Positions 63,266-64,000 of a stretch of 64,000 bases of DNA are shown piece after piece. Each line of letters opens with the position of its first letter. Within the stretch, counting starts at the first letter, position 1. The notes under the pieces are model-generated. The model saw only the letters and a list, made by a program, of their open reading frames with translations, did no database searches and was not told where the DNA came from. A program made the position numbers and the translations under genes. The stretch comes from Mangrovicoccus ximenensis. Its GTDB lineage: Bacteria > Pseudomonadota > Alphaproteobacteria > Rhodobacterales > Rhodobacteraceae. Location of the stretch: contig NZ_QBKZ01000017.1 in NCBI RefSeq assembly GCF_003056725.1, forward strand, positions 154,285 through 218,284, in the 5' to 3' direction.

Positions 63266-63991
63266 GTCCTTCAGCGACGAGCGCAGCATCTTGCGGCGCT
63301 GGTTGAAGGCCGCGGCGACGACCTTCGACAGGCCTTCGGCCGGGGCCGGATAGCGCGGCTCGGGCAGGGCGGTGACATGGACAACGGCCGAGTTCACCTT
63401 GGGCGGCGGGGTGAAGGCCCGCGCGGGCAGGTCCATCACGATCCGCGCCTCGGCGCGCCACTGCGCCAGCAGCGCGAGGCGTCCGTAGGCCTTCGACCCC
63501 GGCGCCGCGACGATGCGCTCGGCCACCTCGCGCTGGAACATCAGCGTCAGGCTCTGCCAGAGCGGCGGCCAGGTCTCGGGCGTCAGCCAGCGCACCAGAA
63601 GCTCGGTGCCGACATTGTAGGGCAGGTTGGCGCAGACCCGGATCGGACCGTTCAGATGCGCCGCCCAGTCGACCTCCAGCGCGTCGCCCGAGATGATCTC
63701 GAGCCGCCCGGGATAGGCCTCGGCGATCTGCTGCAGCGCCGGCAGGCAGCGCGTGTCCTTTTCGATCGCCACCACGCGGCGCGCGCCCATGGCCAGGAGG
63801 CCGCGGGTCAGCCCGCCCGGTCCGGGGCCGATCTCCAGCACGTCGCAGCCCGTGAGGTCGCCCGCCGAACGCGCGATCTTCGCGGTCAGGTTCAGGTCGA
63901 GGAGAAAGTTCTGCCCCAGCGATTTGCGCGCCGAAAGCCCGTGCTCGGCGATCACCTCGCGCAAGGGCGGCAGGCTGTCGATGCCGCTCAC
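63266..63991 (-). pseudogene. 16S rRNA dimethyladenosine transferase RsmA (KsgA), 3'-truncated
   Basis: The reverse strand from the GTG at 63991 encodes the first about 240 residues of Rsm[21 protein letters not shown], the SAM-binding [15 protein letters not shown], the catalytic NLPYN motif (residues about 122-126) and [12 protein letters not shown] near the joint. About 35-40 C-terminal residues are lost where it fuses to lptG in inverted orientation. In relatives lptF-lptG are followed by lptD, surA, pdxA and rsmA in the same direction; here the intermediate genes are absent and rsmA faces the other way. The methyltransferase core is present but function is doubtful. Confidence 0.83.
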
Positions 63992-64000
63992 GCCGCTTCC

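Overview
The window is high-GC alphaproteobacterial DNA, most likely from the Rhodobacterales (Rhodobacter/Rhodovulum/Paracoccus type). The reasons are a chvE-gguABC plus araC sugar operon with a GbpR-like LysR neighbour, DUF6456/DUF6477-type small proteins, the PepA | LptF-LptG arrangement, VPLPA-CTERM and RTX/M10 proteins, and a yybP-ykoY riboswitch in front of mntP. No rRNA, tRNA or CRISPR array was found. The genus cannot be fixed from the sequence alone.

Layout. 1-10.3 kb: a partial membrane protein, a LysR-amidase chimera, then a sugar ABC transporter and L-arabinose/D-galactose oxidation operon (chvE, gguA, gguB, gguC/araD1, araC, dehydrogenase) whose last gene, an aldehyde dehydrogenase, is cut off. 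10.3-16.5 kb: fragments of prmC, a DUF6456-type regulator, a DUF6477 gene and etfD; intact riboswitch-mntP; a Tat-exported hydrolase; an orphan PD-(D/E)XK nuclease; PIN and SDR remnants. 16.7-20 kb: doxX-tetR, nitroreductase and LysR genes, the last two on lower-GC DNA. 20.5-25.4 kb: a graveyard of IS3 and IS5 transposases mixed with broken DNA ligase, DUF6880, Tat-protein, LysR and GntR genes. 25.4-30.7 kb: a TauE-type permease, a PotABCD-type transporter with fused permease and truncated ATPase, SDR and TetR genes. 31.3-44.4 kb: a surface-polysaccharide region (three acyltransferases, flippase, nucleotide-sugar dehydrogenase) interrupted by a nest of IS3, IS1634-type and IS110 elements. 44.5-47.5 kb: a second IS5/IS110 graveyard. 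47.8-59.5 kb: an M10/RTX metalloprotease, a ~2,900-residue cadherin/CARDB/Calx-beta adhesin lacking its 5' end, and a VPLPA-CTERM protein. 59.5-64 kb: GntR regulator, kdgD, pepA fragment, lptF, lptG fragment and an inverted, truncated rsmA.

Two things stand out. First, a family of about 15 small hairpins (27-42 nt) lies inside transposase genes of three unrelated IS families (IS3, IS5, IS110). Their loops share a conserved core close to GCGCCAYCGGTCCGAGC, while the stems differ from copy to copy yet stay self-complementary. Several are flanked by 4-7 bp direct repeats. One is nested inside another at the same site in two IS5 copies. One is an in-frame insertion in an otherwise intact IS110 transposase. 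One sits exactly at a rearrangement breakpoint. This looks like an undescribed mobile palindromic element, or structured insertion, that targets IS elements.

Second, the window contains at least 15 joints where an internal point of one chromosomal gene is fused to an internal point of another, often in inverted orientation, including pieces of normally essential or conserved genes (lptG, prmC, etfD, rsmA, pepA). Either the chromosome is heavily rearranged with intact copies elsewhere, or the assembly is chimeric. Read-level evidence would be needed to decide.

The intact modules are otherwise conventional: sugar uptake and oxidation, manganese export under riboswitch control, polyamine-type uptake, exopolysaccharide assembly and modification, type I-secreted surface proteins, glucarate catabolism and LPS export.
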